From positions 21,731,501-21,795,500 of the forward strand of contig NC_056755.1 in NCBI RefSeq assembly GCF_018687715.1: a DNA stretch of 64,000 bases, written 5' to 3'. The notes below the pieces were generated by a model that saw nothing but the letters and a program-made list of their open reading frames with translations, was not told the DNA's origin and did no database searches. Every line of letters begins with the position of its first letter. Position 1 is the stretch's first letter. Positions 32,720 through 45,637 of this stretch are shown one piece after another. The translations under genes were made by a program, and so were the position numbers. The stretch is from Carya illinoinensis (lineage: Eukaryota; Streptophyta; Magnoliopsida; Fagales; Juglandaceae).

Positions 32720-34292
32720 TTTTGTTTTAAAAAAAGTAAAATCTATAATTTCATTCAATTCAGTGTTGGCCTATACACACTATATCATGTAAAACTACTC
32801 TTTACTCTTCCTTACAAGAGAGACCTAGCTTGGCAAGCTGATGAGCAACATTATTCCCATTTCTTTCTATATACTGAATTATCCACCTAATTCACCTACT
32901 TCTACTCTGAAGAACTCTTTTGACATCTTCTATCACTTGGCCATACCACGCCCAACAATCCTTATCATTGTTTACAACCTTAATAACCTCTACAGCTTCC
33001 CCTTCAAAAGTGACAGAAGAGAAGTTGAGTTTAGCACATAGTTTCGTTGCCCTCCATGAAGCTAGAATTTCTACTGTCACGGGGTGTGCAACATCCAGCT
33101 TACTCATGTACAGAGAGGCCAAGATCTCTCTTTAAGAATCTCTTATAACAATCCCTGTACCCATTCTCTTGTTTTTTGATTAATATACAGCATCCCAAAT
33201 CACTTTTATGTTGCTTCCATGTGGAGGTTTCCATCTTGCAATGCATCTATATGTACTCCCATTAACATTGAGCCTCATTGAGCTATTTTGTACCTGCTTA
33301 AATTCTTCAAGGCTATCTCTTGCTTGTTTCAACACCACCTTAAGGCTAGAGAAAATCTTCTCAAAAATAAATTTGTTTCTTCTTATCCATAGCCTGCTCA
33401 AGATGGATGCCACAACTTCCAAATCATCCTATAGTAGATTCTGAGTCAGCATTCTCCCACACCTTCCGAAGATCATCTTCATCGCTGGACCATTTTTGGA
33501 TAGGGATCATCGAATCTACCCACACATCAGATGCAATGATACAACTCCATAAGGTATGGCAGATCAATTCCTTCTCTCTTTCACAAATAGGGCACATGGG
33601 ATTCTCGATGATTTTCCTCTTAGTCAGGTTCAATTTTGTAGGCAGACAGTTATCGATGGCTTTCCAAATGAAGGTCTTAACCACCCATAGGATATTCATG
33701 CTCTAGATAGCTCTCTAGCACTCACTCCCCACTAGGCAGCATGAAGCTTCACCTTTCTCTCTTCCTCTTCTACTCATATCCAAATGATATGCGCTTTTGA
33801 CATTAAACTGTCCATTTTTTGTGTGCCCCCAGATTAGTTTATCCTTTTGCCTAGACAGACTGAAGGGTATGCTAGAAACCAGCTCAACTTCCTATTCAAT
33901 CAAAGTATTTCTAATAACCTCTACTTTCCAACAACCCCTTTCTACATCAATAAACTCCTTAACTCTAGAGTTACTATTAAAGTTCTTCATAGTTGATTGC
34001 AGACAGAAAGTATAAGGTCTTGGGATCCATTTATCACCCCAAATTTAAACGTCTTTACCATCCCTACCCTCCATATGAGTCCCTTTCTGAGTAAATTTAG
34101 GGCTCCCCATAAGCACCCCCAAATCCTAGAAGGCCTTGAGCCTATATTTGCTTGTAATAAACCAATATGCTACAAGTACTTTTCCTTTAAGATCCTTGCT
34201 GCCAAGGAGGTGGGGTTTGTCAAAATCCTCTAGCATTGCTTTGCAAGTAGAACTTGATTGAACCTCTCCAAATTCCTGAACCCAAGCCCTCT
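32720..34292 (-). pseudogene. LINE ORF2 3' part: zf-RVT and RNase H
   Basis: Reading on the minus strand: GLGFRNLERFNQVLLAKQ of the RT connection (about 34280); the zf-RVT module with FIWKAIDNCLPTKLNL and CPICEREKELICHTLWSC (about 33650-33560); a linker LSRLWIRRNKFIFE; and an RNase H fold with EILASWRATKLCAKLNF and VTFEGEAVEVIKVVNN (to about 32892). Stops and frameshifts are frequent. A solo LTR interrupts it after 34292, and it continues at 38481. It lies directly against the LEA intron copy. Confidence 0.85.
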
Positions 34293-34297
34293 AGAGT

Positions 34298-37200
34298 TGT
34301 GACGCCCCCAACTTTTGCTTGGGATGGAACAGAGACTTGGAGTGTTGGGACATATAATTCAAGGTTACATACCAACGTTTATGACAGTTAATATGCAATG
34401 CATCCTAATATGCAACTAGTAATATGTAATAATCGCAGCAGAATAAGGGTGATTAAGTAAAACTTATGCCAAAATGAACTAAAACATCCCAATAGCATTA
34501 ATATTCATCATGAGTTCAAATGATAAGGTAGCATATTCTCAATACAAATACTTCATATAAATAATCTACATGATTAGATCAACTCCTTTATATGCTCTAA
34601 GTTATGAAGGGTTAGAGCTATGAATATCAAAATAAGATCTAATCTTCGATTGAGGTCCCGCTCCTCTTCAATCAGTTGGATCCACTAACACTGATCCATC
34701 CTATATGTCCTCGTCTAGTCCTAATACAACTTCTATTATCCCGAGTGGAATGATAGTGGGTCTATGATGGGTAAGATTTACTTGAAATCTCAGTAAATTA
34801 AAAAACCAACGTGTATAAAGATAAATTATGTATGATGAATAATAAATATGAAATGTATACTATGCAAAAAATCAGTATTTGTCTCCCACCCAAATTCTTC
34901 AACTTTTTCAAAAAAATTTTGATACACATTTTCGTACAAAGAACATTTTTCAATTTAATTTTCAGAAAGATAACATTTCATCATCGTTAAGCATCATTAA
35001 CAATTACATTAATATATCATAACGAATGGTATCATTACAGCTCCCCATATGCACTGTGAGTATCTACTAGTGACTGTAGTGCAACTCATGTTGAACCACA
35101 TTGCTTGCAGACTTGTTCTCAATGCACATTGGTAACATAACATTATCAGCATTATAATATCATAACATATACACCCATCAGCCTTAGGTGTTATAAAATT
35201 TTGACTTCACTCTAGTGTTCTTTAAAAAGAGCCCATTCGAAACTCATTGCCTATTTTTATCAATCCAAGGGTTACTACTCCATTTTTATTCACTCTAGAC
35301 TTGACAAAGGAGTTCTAATAGGATAACTCATCATCCTAACCTTTGGGATTATAACAAAAATTAATTTTTCATGATATGCTTGAAAATGTTTTTCATAACT
35401 TACGTTTGTGAAGTATGAAAATGACAGTTTCACATAATATTCAAATGATAAAGAAAACTTATACATTTCATGTGAAAAATTCAATCAAATGCACAATGCT
35501 ATGTTTCATGCTCAAAATGAAAATTCTAACATGAATGTGGCATTTATCAATAAATCATAATAACTTATCAAAGTGTAAGTCAGAGGCCAACTTACAAACT
35601 GCCTAAGTTTGGAAAAAATTATAGTGACTGTAAACAAGGTTATACTAAGTTAGGACTTGAGCTTCCATGTTCATAAGAAAAAGGGTTCAAAATAGATATT
35701 TACAAAAATAACCCTAAACTTTCCAAAATTGTCACTAAGACCTTAAATTTTTTCTATTTTGCAATGAGCCCCAAAATTTACCAAACTTCACAGTCCTCAT
35801 ATTTTCTATGTTCTAAAACCATCTATACCCTTATAATTTTAAGAATCAAAGTGTAACTATACTAATCACACCCAACCCGTGGCATGCAATCCATTAATGC
35901 CTAAGTGTGATTTCAACAAATTAATCCTTATGGGTGCATGTGTACCCCCATTTTCTCAAGTGACATGAATAATAATAACCTTAATTAAAAATTAAAAACT
36001 TAATTTCAGGTCAAGTTCATCCCAACACTTAAACATGGCTCAAGACCTTGATCACCACTAAATTATCCATTAAGCATGCATGATGTTTCTAGCTTTATTC
36101 ACCAAGAGATGTTTCAACAACTTAATCAAATCATGAATTTTTATTCTTATCCCAATCACAAGGCTTTTATAAATGCACATTATTCAAGCCTAGGTAAATT
36201 AATCAAAACTTCCATAAGTTAAGCATAAACTAATCAAAACCGATGCATGCTTATATGATCAACACAAGAAAGATTTAAAGCCTATCATGACATACTTCTA
36301 ACTTCAAAATTAAACTTAGAGATTCATTCTAAGACATCCTTGAATAATATAAAATTATTCTAATACATGTCATAGCTAAAATTCAACTTAAAAACAATTC
36401 ATGAGATCAATGATCCCAATTTACCCATTTTTGAACTAAGCATGGTAATTCCTCAATTAGATTAAATCTTATTATAATGCCATAAATTGAAACTTAACAT
36501 ATCATTCTAACACTTAACAAAAGGATAGGAAAGAATACTTACAAAAGTAGTGGCCCTTAAAGCTCCCAAACACACTTAGTTCAAGAACACTCAAACTCTC
36601 ACTTGGTTTCACTCTCTTGCACATTAAGGGGGAGAAATGCACTCAAGAACTCAAGAGGAGGCTTGGAGTAGAGGTGTGGAGAAATTAAGAAGTGAGGGAG
36701 GAATTTATTGGGTTCAAGTGGGAAGGGGGACGTTGGCTTTGGATGAAGAGGGAGCTTCAGATAGGTTTAAGTGGGTGGTGGAGGGTGGTGATGCAAGTTC
36801 TAGCTTATGTCATCAATTGTGCAGATGAATAATTTTCAAACGTCCATCATTTTTTCATTTTCAGGTGCTGCATTGAGTTATGTGGGTGCAGCTGGAAAAT
36901 AAAAATAAAAATAAAAAAATGAAAGGAAGCAAGTGAGGTTATGTTTGTAGCCGATGGGTAGGGATTTCCAAAGCTAGCCAGATTTTCATCACTTGCTTGT
37001 CTCATCTTCTTGGATTTGTTTTGCAGGTTTAATGTCTACATTTTTATGGCTTTTCAGGTGAAGGAAGGATACTTGGTTGGTTGCCAAGGATCAAGAGCGT
37101 GTAAAAAATAGGAAGTAAATTGGGGGTGGTTGTCGAGTGACATGAGTAATGCCTCACCTATTGCCAATCGGTTTGGCATTCTTTGCAGGATAAAAAGACA

Positions 37201-38475
37201 AACAAACTCATAAGTGTTTTGAGGTTTCCCTAGGGATTGGAGGGAGGGGTGGTGGTGTGTGGTGTTGGCTCAAGGAAGAGTAGACAAAAAAAAAAAAAAA
37301 AAAAAAAATCAAACAAAACACCATGACACTCGATTTGGTTCGAACTAGTTTTCTTAAGGGAATGGTTGGACTTTGGTTTAGTTTCTTGAAGGAATTTTTT
37401 CCAATGTTAGAACTGAACCTTAGGAGATGAGATTAGATGTGAATAGTAAAATTTCTCTTGAGAAAATGGTGCAAAAGGCATAGGCTAAGGGGCTAATTTG
37501 GTGCAATGCACATGAAAGATGCACATGTGTGCCGATTGTGACAACTTGGGCATTGACATGTCTTCACCTCTATTAACATGTGTTGGGTCAAGATTAAACT
37601 TCTAATTTAATCTAAGAATAATTCAAATCAATAATAAAATCAATAGATTTCAAATCAGAAGTGTGGGAAATCATTAAAAAGAAAATTAATCTCAAAACAT
37701 GCTATAGAGGTGACTAATTATGTGTAAGCTGATTAATACCCTTAAATCAAGTTAGAAGTTTAAGTATAGTCAAGTGGGGACTTTAGGGACGTGGGGTACT
37801 TCTTGGACTTACGAGAAACCAATAGTACAGTGTATGTAGGATTTAATTAGAAGTGTAAAAATGGAAGACAACGCATTTGGGTCTTAACAGGCTTGTAGGG
37901 CCTTTTGTGTAAGTTTCTTGGTTTTGGGTCAATGATTTGATTTTATGTTCAGATTTGAGGGCTCAAATAAGGCCTCAAAGGTCTATCAAGATTGGATCAA
38001 AATAACATGTCTTTCTAAAGTTAGGCCGAAGGCCTTTACTACCACCAAGTTAAGCCCAAAGGCTTCATTCATGCCTTCTACCCATTTGCTAATTTCTAAG
38101 GCTTGAAAAGAAAGTCCTAAGCTTCTTAAATCTACATGGGTCTTGGTTATAGCATATATACTTAGCTCATCACATTCTTCATGATTGAGGGCGCTAAGTA
38201 AAACACTATTGGGCTCACACCTAAATCCATCCATAATTAGCCCATGCAATAATAATGCCAAGTGTCATTGTAGTATTGGCTTCTTGGAAATTAATTTAAA
38301 ATAAAATATAAAACTAGAACCCTTCCAATAATTCTAACTAAAATATTAAAAAAATGTGGTTCTCATGCTAAAAGTAATCCCAAAAAAAATTCTCCAACAA
38401 TAATAACAATCTCCTACTAATTAAGATTAAGAGAACTAATCGTTAAGTCTTAACGACTTTTAGGCAGGTGTTACA
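34298..38475 (-). mobile_element. Solo LTR, 4.2 kb, minus orientation
   Basis: The plus-strand ends are TGTGACGCCCCC and GGTGTTACA, so the LTR reads TGTAACACC...GGGGGCGTCACA on the minus strand. AGAGT at 34293-34297 and 38476-38480 is a perfect 5-bp TSD. The LINE frame resumes on the far side, which confirms the boundaries. An LTR this long suits Tekay/Del-like gypsy elements. The interior has no protein domains; an A-run of about 25 lies near 37290. Confidence 0.88.
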
Positions 38476-38480
38476 AGAGT

Positions 38481-38874
38481 CTTTTGGTTCCCCCACTCTA
38501 CACCTGCTGCACCATTGCATCTTGCATCTTTCTATCATCTGCACCATTGCATCTTGCATTTTTCTATCATCTTACTTATATCCCCACTAGAATCTGGTCA
38601 TCATGGCTGAGATTTCTCTACACAACTTAATAGGCAATTTGAAGACATTCATATGATAATTTGGGATCGCTTGAATCACTGCGTTTAGACATAGTTGCTT
38701 ACTCGAGGGGAAAAGGAATTGGTTCTTCTAAATATTTATCCTCTACTACACCGTCTTTAATACCTCAAAGGTATAGTATCTGGTTCTTCCTACCAATTTA
38801 TAGCAAGAGAGTCCTTAAGGCTAAAGTAAAGTTTACAATTGATTACAACCTATATTACCACTACTGTGACACCC
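38481..38874 (-). pseudogene. LINE ORF2 upstream part, beyond the solo LTR
   Basis: On the minus strand NAVIQAIPNYHMNVFKLP (about 38690-38640) is a typical segment of L1 reverse transcriptase just before the zf-RVT linker. It leads through QWCSRCRVGEPKDSRGLGF into the part at 34292 once the LTR is ignored. The catalytic RT core is not present, since another LTR begins at 38875. Confidence 0.75.
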
Positions 38875-39378
38875 TAGATCCAATGGAATCTCAACATTGA
38901 AATCAGTCATCACGTTGTCAGCTACAACCTTATCCTTTTCTTCCTAAACAAGTTGCTCAGAGGCATTTTTACTCGGATGGCCTTTCTAAGTAAGTTGCTC
39001 GGATGCCTAGCACTTTCGTGCTAGTATGCCGAGCACTATGCAATGCTCTGCCATCCCAAGCAGTGATGTTGAGCGAGCAACACACCGAGCAAGTTTCCGG
39101 GCAATGCACCAAGCAACTTCCTAAACAAGCATTCCAAGCAATGTGCTCGGTCATTCTGAGTAATTGTGTTGAGCAACATGCTCAGTTATTCAAAGCTAAT
39201 CTTACCATTCAATCTTGGCTTAGCACTCAAAAATTCCCAAGCTAATTATTCTGAGCCTGGGATCTAAATTCTAACATAGCGTGTTTATGCATATAACAAA
39301 GATTCTAATTTCTAGAGTTTTAAAATTAATGGACTGAAAACTAGAATTAATTTACTAATTAATATGTTGAGTATTACA
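38875..39378 (-). repeat. Possible short LTR
   Basis: The ends TGTGACACCCTAG and GAGTATTACA match the style of LTR termini in this window, about 504 bp apart. Flanking pentamers ACTAC and ATAAT do not match, so it is either truncated or recombined. It contains a cluster of GAGCA/TGCTC motifs at 38950-39185. Confidence 0.35.
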
Positions 39379-39589
39379 ATAATTATTGGGCTCGTAGGCC
39401 CAAGAGCTTATTTTATGGCTCGATGATGCTAAGTGGATGATTTTGGACGGTGGCAAATGGTCAATATTTTATGTAAGCCCAACCGAAGTTTTATTGGACG
39501 ATTTTGATTACTAGTTTGAGGTTGGGAGAAAAGTATTCCTAAAAGTTGAATTGATGAAAAGGATCACGGGGTTCAGGGAAAATGGCAGG

Positions 39590-39905
39590 TGGAGCTCAAG
39601 GTACATAGACCTAAACTTTGGCCTCAGTTATTGGCGATTGATCACGATGTATTCTACATTTCTATGCTCCGAAAGTATTTCCCATACCCCACTCATCATG
39701 TGTTAACACGAGCCTCTCCGGTAATGGCCGGACGATCTAACCTATGAAGAATTTCAAGTAGAAGTATTAATTAGCATAGAAAGCGTAGGTTCCAAGCAAG
39801 AAAACTATCCCGATGGTCAAGTTGCTTTAGGCTTCACCACACAAAGAATGAAGCTACCTGAAAGCGTGAGGAAGCTAGACATGAGAAACAAGTACTCTTG
39901 CATAT
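39590..39905 (+). pseudogene. Gypsy integrase tail / chromo region remnant
   Basis: HDVFYISMLRKYFPYPTHHV, then TYEEFQVEVLISIESVGSKQ in another frame, and a final segment resembling EEATWEREEDM of gypsy polyproteins. At least one frameshift and several stops are present. No LTR could be tied to it. Confidence 0.7.
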
Positions 39906-40979
39906 ATATTTGATTAAGATACATATAATAAATATATTAACTCGAGGAAGACATTTAGTTTAAGGCCGGTGGGCCGGAGATTTTCCCCATAGCAGATTTG
40001 CCGACTTGTTAACCAGTTTTGATCCTCTTGCCAGTTGCCACCTGCACAAAATGGGGCAGCAGTGAACTGCTAATTGCCAACTCATTTTCTTAATTTCCCT
40101 TTTTGAATTTCACTCAAAAAAAAGATGTTCATTTTCTTCTGAATGTGTCCATTGTTGCACCCTGACTTTGGTGGCTGGAATTACTTCTTGTTGGTGAGGT
40201 TAATGTTTTTGGGTATTGTTTGGTACCCGGCAGATGACTGAGTACTGTAATGTTGAATTATATATGGAAAATTAAACTATAAATTGTATAAGAGCTTACT
40301 TGTTAGATAAATGATGTTGTGCTACAACCCTAATTCTCTTACCAAAGTTTATCAATGGCTGCTCTTATTTTGTGAATATATATATATATATATATATCAT
40401 TTTAGTATATATAATTTATATCATGTGTACCGTGTACGTGTGTACGTACGTGTATTTGGCATTAGAGTTAAATGAATTTTACACGTTAATTGAGCTTTGA
40501 ACCAAGCTGTCATGCCATGCAAATATATAGGTGTGTAACAACAGAGAAATGTCTATTTTTAGGTACAACTTTTATGGGGTAGGTCGAGAGGATCAGTCAC
40601 GAGTTCTGGGTTAAAGTTTACTCCTTTAACTTAGATAATAAATGTTGAAAAGTGACATAACCTTTATGTTATTAATTCGGTTTCCAACTATACAATTGAA
40701 ATATTGGACTCCCGATCGATACGTTCAGGGACGAAGTCAGGACTATAAATTTGGAGGGGTCGAATAGTTTGAAGTAAATAGTTAAATTGAGATCTTTTAA
40801 GAATACTTTGAATGAAGTGATAAAAAAATGTGTGGTAAACAATAAGAAAGAAGCAAATAAATTTCAAGTTTTTATTTATTCATAAGTACTAGTAATTTTA
40901 CATCTATGCTTTTCATATATTGAAATCAAAATGAGAGGTTGAACTATAGAAATGACTATATAGGAAATATATAAAAGAG
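39906..40979. other. Spacer with TA and GTAC runs
   Basis: No gene seen. A (TA)n microsatellite lies at about 40376-40397, followed by a GTAC-rich stretch (40425-40452). Confidence 0.35.
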
Positions 40980-41270
40980 GTAAACTCATTTCAATACTTA
41001 GAATATCTCTAAATATCTATAAATAGTAATAAGATGGTTTGAGTTAAGATATTTTATTAAGTTTTGGAAAATAAGAGAGAAAAGGTTAAATAAAAATATT
41101 ATAAGTTAAAAATTATTTAAATATATATATATTTTTAATATATATTTTTTTAATTTGAAAAACTTGTATTGTTTTATTTGTTTTGTTTGGGGCTTTGGAA
41201 AAATTGTAATGATTAGATAATAAATAAATGAAAAAATTGAAAATTTGAAATTAAAAAATATTTTTTTTAG
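40980..41270. mobile_element. MITE-like block, second member
   Basis: Shares GTTTGAGTTAAGATATTTTA and GAGAGAAAAGGTTAAATAAAAA-like sequence with 32270-32460. Termini are not resolved. Confidence 0.45.
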
Positions 41271-41309
41271 TTATGTTAGGAAAGAAAACATTCGAAAATA
41301 TTTGAGAAT

Positions 41310-41650
41310 GAAGAAATTTATAGGTCTAACTTATCTTATAAAATCGGTTCAAAGAAAGAGATTTGCTCAAACCTTATAAATACGCCCAAGACCTTATCAT
41401 CACAGGCAATGTGTAATTTATTCCTCAACACCCTCACTCACGTATAAGCCAGTATTTTTTTAGTCATTGTCAATAGGTAAGTAGTGTAGGCCCTCATTTA
41501 TCTAGTGGCTAGCTTCAATACCATGAAGAAATTTATGAGTCTAACTCATCTTATAAAACTAGTTCAACAAGAAAGGTATGCTCCAACCTTATAAACATAT
41601 CCAATACCTTATCTACATGTAATGTAGAATTTATTCCTCAATAATAAATA
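41310..41650. repeat. Direct repeat, 215-bp offset
   Basis: GAAGAAATTTATAGGTCTAA at 41310 recurs at 41525 as GAAGAAATTTATGAGTCTAA, followed in both by TTATAAA.., CC(A)ACCTTATAAA and ATTTATTCCTCA. It is an old tandem duplication of non-coding DNA. Confidence 0.65.
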
Positions 41651-42162
41651 GCTGAGAATACTCTTGTTCTCAAATACACCCTAAGTGTTAAAAAAATGTC
41701 ATATGACATGCATGGTACCAATACAATTTATGTAACAACCCGCTAGAAAATTTAATTTAAGGAATTTCTATTGGAAACCCCGTGAAAACTCTATAAGTTA
41801 GCTTATTGTAATATCCGCTCCTTTCTTCTTCTTCTTTATAAGCTTCGATCTACGTATTGAAACTTATTCTACGTACTGTATCTCGATGGCGTGTTCTGAA
41901 AACTATCTTGCGGATTTCAAAATAAAATAGATATTTTAATGCTTACGAATATTTTAAATATTATGAAAATATCTATAGAATATATTTTCAGTATTATTAG
42001 ATCAGTATGTTTTAATGTAGCACAATTATAATATTTTAATGAGCTCTGAAAATATTATAATTGTGGATAATATCTTATATTAAATATTTTAGTTGTTTTA
42101 AAATATTAAGAGGTTTAACTTTACGTTGAAAACTCTTATTTAAATTAAATGGTTTTATCCTC

Positions 42163-42415
42163 TTTGAGTGATTAATGATACATTATCAATTTAGATAATG
42201 ATGAAAAAATATTATTTTATAAACTTTAGTTTATAAAATAATATTCTATCTTAATTCCTCTCAGTGTTTTGTTTAAGTGTTTTATGCACTTTGATTAATT
42301 AATGATACTTTATCATTTTATATAATGATGAAGAAAATATTATTTTATAAACCTTAGTTTATAAAATAATATTCTATCTTAATTTCTCTTAGTGTTTTAT
42401 TTAAGTGTTGTATTA
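42163..42415. repeat. Tandem duplication with 38-bp palindromes
   Basis: Two units about 128 bp apart each contain AATATTATTTTATAAACT, TT and its reverse complement. The first palindrome (42208-42245) is perfect with 18-bp arms. The second (42336-42373) has one mismatch. Confidence 0.92.
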
Positions 42416-44427
42416 AAATAAAACACTTACGCGTTTTCAAATCAGTGTTTAAATTCATCGTTAGATCCTTTTGAAGATTCCGAAACGTAGGACTAAGATT
42501 AATTATCCAAGCCTCTTTCTTTTCTTCCTCATTTTTTCTATTTTTCTTTTCTTTCTTTTTCTCTTTTCTCTCTCCTCCCTTTCTTCTTCATGGCCGACGT
42601 GAACTTGCTCCTCCATGTCCATTCGGTCCAAGCTTCCAACCGGCGCCACCTCCGGCCGCCGTGCCTCACCTCCCACACCGGCGTGATCCTCCCTCACCGG
42701 CGACCTCCACTGCACCGGTGGTGTGCTTTACCAGCCACCGAGTCTCTCTCTTTCCTCCTTCAAAGAAATGGGTCCTCAACCTTTTTTCACCTCTTTGGAC
42801 CACCATACACGGTTGAAACGGCCACCAAGCACCACCATTAGAACCACCATGTCAAGGGCTTCCTCCCCATGTCCTTCTTTTCCCCTAACTCTCACTTTTT
42901 CTCCGATGGGTCTTCACACACACACGTTCGGTTGCACCGCCGTGCACCACCGTACACGGCCACCCATGGTGTTTCACCACCACCACCTTGTTCCTCTCAT
43001 CACCATGAACTTCCCCAAGAAATTTCATGGCCAACGGAGCTATGTGGAGCTCTCACTCTCCCTCACTCTCCAAGGCCGAAAATGGCTTCAAACGGCCGAT
43101 CCGCCGCCGTCAGCCACCGTATGGCCACCACCTCGCCACCACAGCTTCACCACATGTTCCTCTACCTTTCCCTAGCTTCCCATGAAGTTCTATGGCTTTC
43201 ATCCACCTCAAGCGAACACCTAGCATTTCGTATTTACTGTTCACAGCATGATGCCGACGTGCTCCGCCACCTTTGACCACCAAGAGGCCACCATGAGCCT
43301 TCCAAGGCCACACCTAGCTTTTCTCAAGCTCAAACTACCACTTTACGTGGTGGACAGCCACCGTACGCGGTGTTACCGCCACGTACGCTCCTCCGACGCA
43401 TAACCGTGACGAGCAGCGAGCGATGCACGGGTTAGCCCGTCGATGGTATAACCCTCTTTCTCTAATTATTTACGTTTAAAATAGTTGATTGATTGGATCG
43501 TAGAATGCGTAATTAATAATTGTGGAGTTCGCTGCGTAGTTGTGAAGCGAAATGTAGTTGTGAAGTGTTGGGCTTGAATTATAGTATTGTGGATTGTACC
43601 ATGAAGTGTGGATATGAGATGGATGCCGTAGTTGTGATATGGCATGATGTGTGAAGAGAGTACGCGTGGAGCGTATTTTGTGTAGTGCAGAGACGCGTCG
43701 TGTGACGTGTGCTGTAGTGATGTGTGGCGTAGAAGGAAGGGAGTATACGTGGAGTGTACTCCGTGTTGTATGGCGATGCACCGTGCGATGTGCATCGTGA
43801 TGGTATAAACCTCTATCTATAGTTATTAACGTTTAAAGTAATTGATTGGTTGGAAACTTTTAGAGTTAGTATGCAAAATCCTTAAGTTATGGGTAAAACA
43901 GTCATTTTCCCACATGTAGAGAGTAAAATAAAAATTTTACTCTTTAAGTTAGTATTTTCCGTATTTCAAATTATTAGTGATTTAGTTCTAACTTTTAGAA
44001 TCACTAATTACAGTTCCTCGTGATCGCACTTGAAGTTTTATAAGAAACGCGGAGATCGAGGTAAGTTAGCTTTTAACTTACTAGCAGTCTACTGTGTATG
44101 TGTGCTAAGTAAAAGAATTACAATGTATGTATGTATGTTATCATATATGTCATGCCATGCCAAGTTATCATGTAATTGTCTATTATACAGAATTTATTCT
44201 GTCATCAATTTTTATCTGTTACACAATATATTCTGTCATGTATTACTATACATTACAAATATGTCATGCTAAATATGTTGTTTGTTATATGTTATGCCAT
44301 GTTACGAAATGTTACTATCTCAAGTTGGTTATGTATTTCAAATTATGTTCAAGTCACGTTATGTTATGTCAGGGTTTCAGTCCTTTCATATTCCAGTCAC
44401 GTTTCATCTTGAGTATATTTAGTTTAC

Positions 44428-44800
44428 GTAGAATACATGGGGCCACAACAACTGTGGAGTATGTATTTACATGTAGAATACATGGGGCCACAACAACTGT
44501 GGAGTATGTATTTACACGTAGAATACATGGGGCCACAACAACTGTGGAGTATGTATTTTTCATGTTAAGTCAAGTTTATGTAGAATACATGGGGCCACAA
44601 CAACTGTGGAGTATGTATTTAACTGCATAGTGATGTGTAGAATACATGGGGCCACAACAACTGTGGAGTATGTATTTTTAATGTTAAGTCAAGTTTGTGT
44701 AGAATACATGGGACCACAACAACTGTGGAGTATGTATTTACACGTAGAATACATGGGGCCACAACAACTGTGGAGTATGTATTTTTCATGTTAATTCAAG
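44428..44800 (+). repeat. Seven-copy hairpin tandem array in LTR
   Basis: Copies start at 44428, 44473, 44518, 44580, 44637, 44699 and 44744. The basic unit is 45 bp; three copies carry an extra tail with CATGTTAAGTCAAG or similar. Each core has nested complementarity: AATACAT pairs with ATGTATT, and CCACA with TGTGG around ACAAC. Copies are nearly identical apart from one G to A change. Confidence 0.95.
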
Positions 44801-45365
44801 TTTCAGAGCAAGTTCATGCTAAGTCAAGTTCAGTTCATGATTCAATTTAAGCTATGTCAATTATGCTATGTTGTACGCTAAGTTATGCTTTAATTACTTA
44901 TGAATATGATTATGCATTTATACTTTTACTGTCATACATGCATCATTAATCTGTATGGAAGTTTTTTGTTAACTTGCTGAGATTTGTAATCAAATCTCAC
45001 TGTGTAGTCCCAACTACCATTCCCCCCGAATGGTAGATCTTGTTACAGGACCTGAAGGAAGATCAGGAGCTGACCAACTAGACACAGTCGACTGAAGGAC
45101 GGTGCGTCGTTAATGTTAATATAGTAGTTAAATTACTACTTGTACGATGGAGTTGCATCTCCAGTACTTTGGGATATTTTCAGTTTGGTGCATAGTATTG
45201 CTAAAGAAAAAAATTATCCGCTGCGAATATTGCATAATGTTAGATGCATGTTAGGATTATTGCATCTTATATGTCATGAACGGGGGCAGGTAACCTTGTG
45301 TTGCATGTCTCGACGCTTCAAATGTCCGTCCAATCCCAAACGGAATTTGGGGGCGTCACAATTTA

Positions 45366-45629
45366 AATGTGGATGCATGTGCAAACCACACAAAGCCCTT
45401 AGTTAAGGTTGTGATCCACCATAGTGTTCTATGATAACTTAAGTGATTCGATTCCTTTGTGTCCATAGGCAGTGAGATTAGTGCACAACCATGCACGCTA
45501 GGTTAACTTGGGTTGGCCGATAAGATAAGAATAAAATAAGTGAAAGGCTAGTTATTAAGTTATGCATGAATAGGCTAGTAGGTTAATTATGAGTTCTATT
45601 ATTTATGTTTTATAGTTACTTTATGATGT
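45366..45629. other. Spacer between LTR and hAT element
   Basis: No gene seen. Confidence 0.35.
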
Positions 45630-45637
45630 ATGGCATG

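Larger units (their letters stand above)
41731..45360 (+). mobile_element. Solo LTR, 3.6 kb, plus orientation
   Basis: Starts TGTAACAACCCG and ends GGGGGCGTCACA, with a perfect ATTTA duplication at 41726-41730 and 45361-45365. It contains two AT palindromes, a pyrimidine-rich leader (about 42505-42590), a GC-rich block with long but domainless frames, and a seven-copy hairpin array. It is related to the interrupted LTR that starts at 46378. Confidence 0.9.

Noticed and set aside
36637..36828. Short frame in the large solo LTR
   Set aside because: It lies within the LTR leader region, is only 63 codons and has no recognisable motif.
42590..43276. Long Pro/His-rich frames in the GC-rich block
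   Set aside because: They lie inside a solo LTR with perfect TSDs, overlap in several frames and show no domains.
43466..43795. His/Thr-rich minus-strand frames
   Set aside because: They come from GTGT/TGTG-rich DNA in the solo LTR and two frames overlap fully.
44428..44800. CRISPR-like array of 45-bp repeats
   Set aside because: Repeats abut or carry variable tails rather than unique spacers, lie in a plant LTR, and no cas genes exist here.
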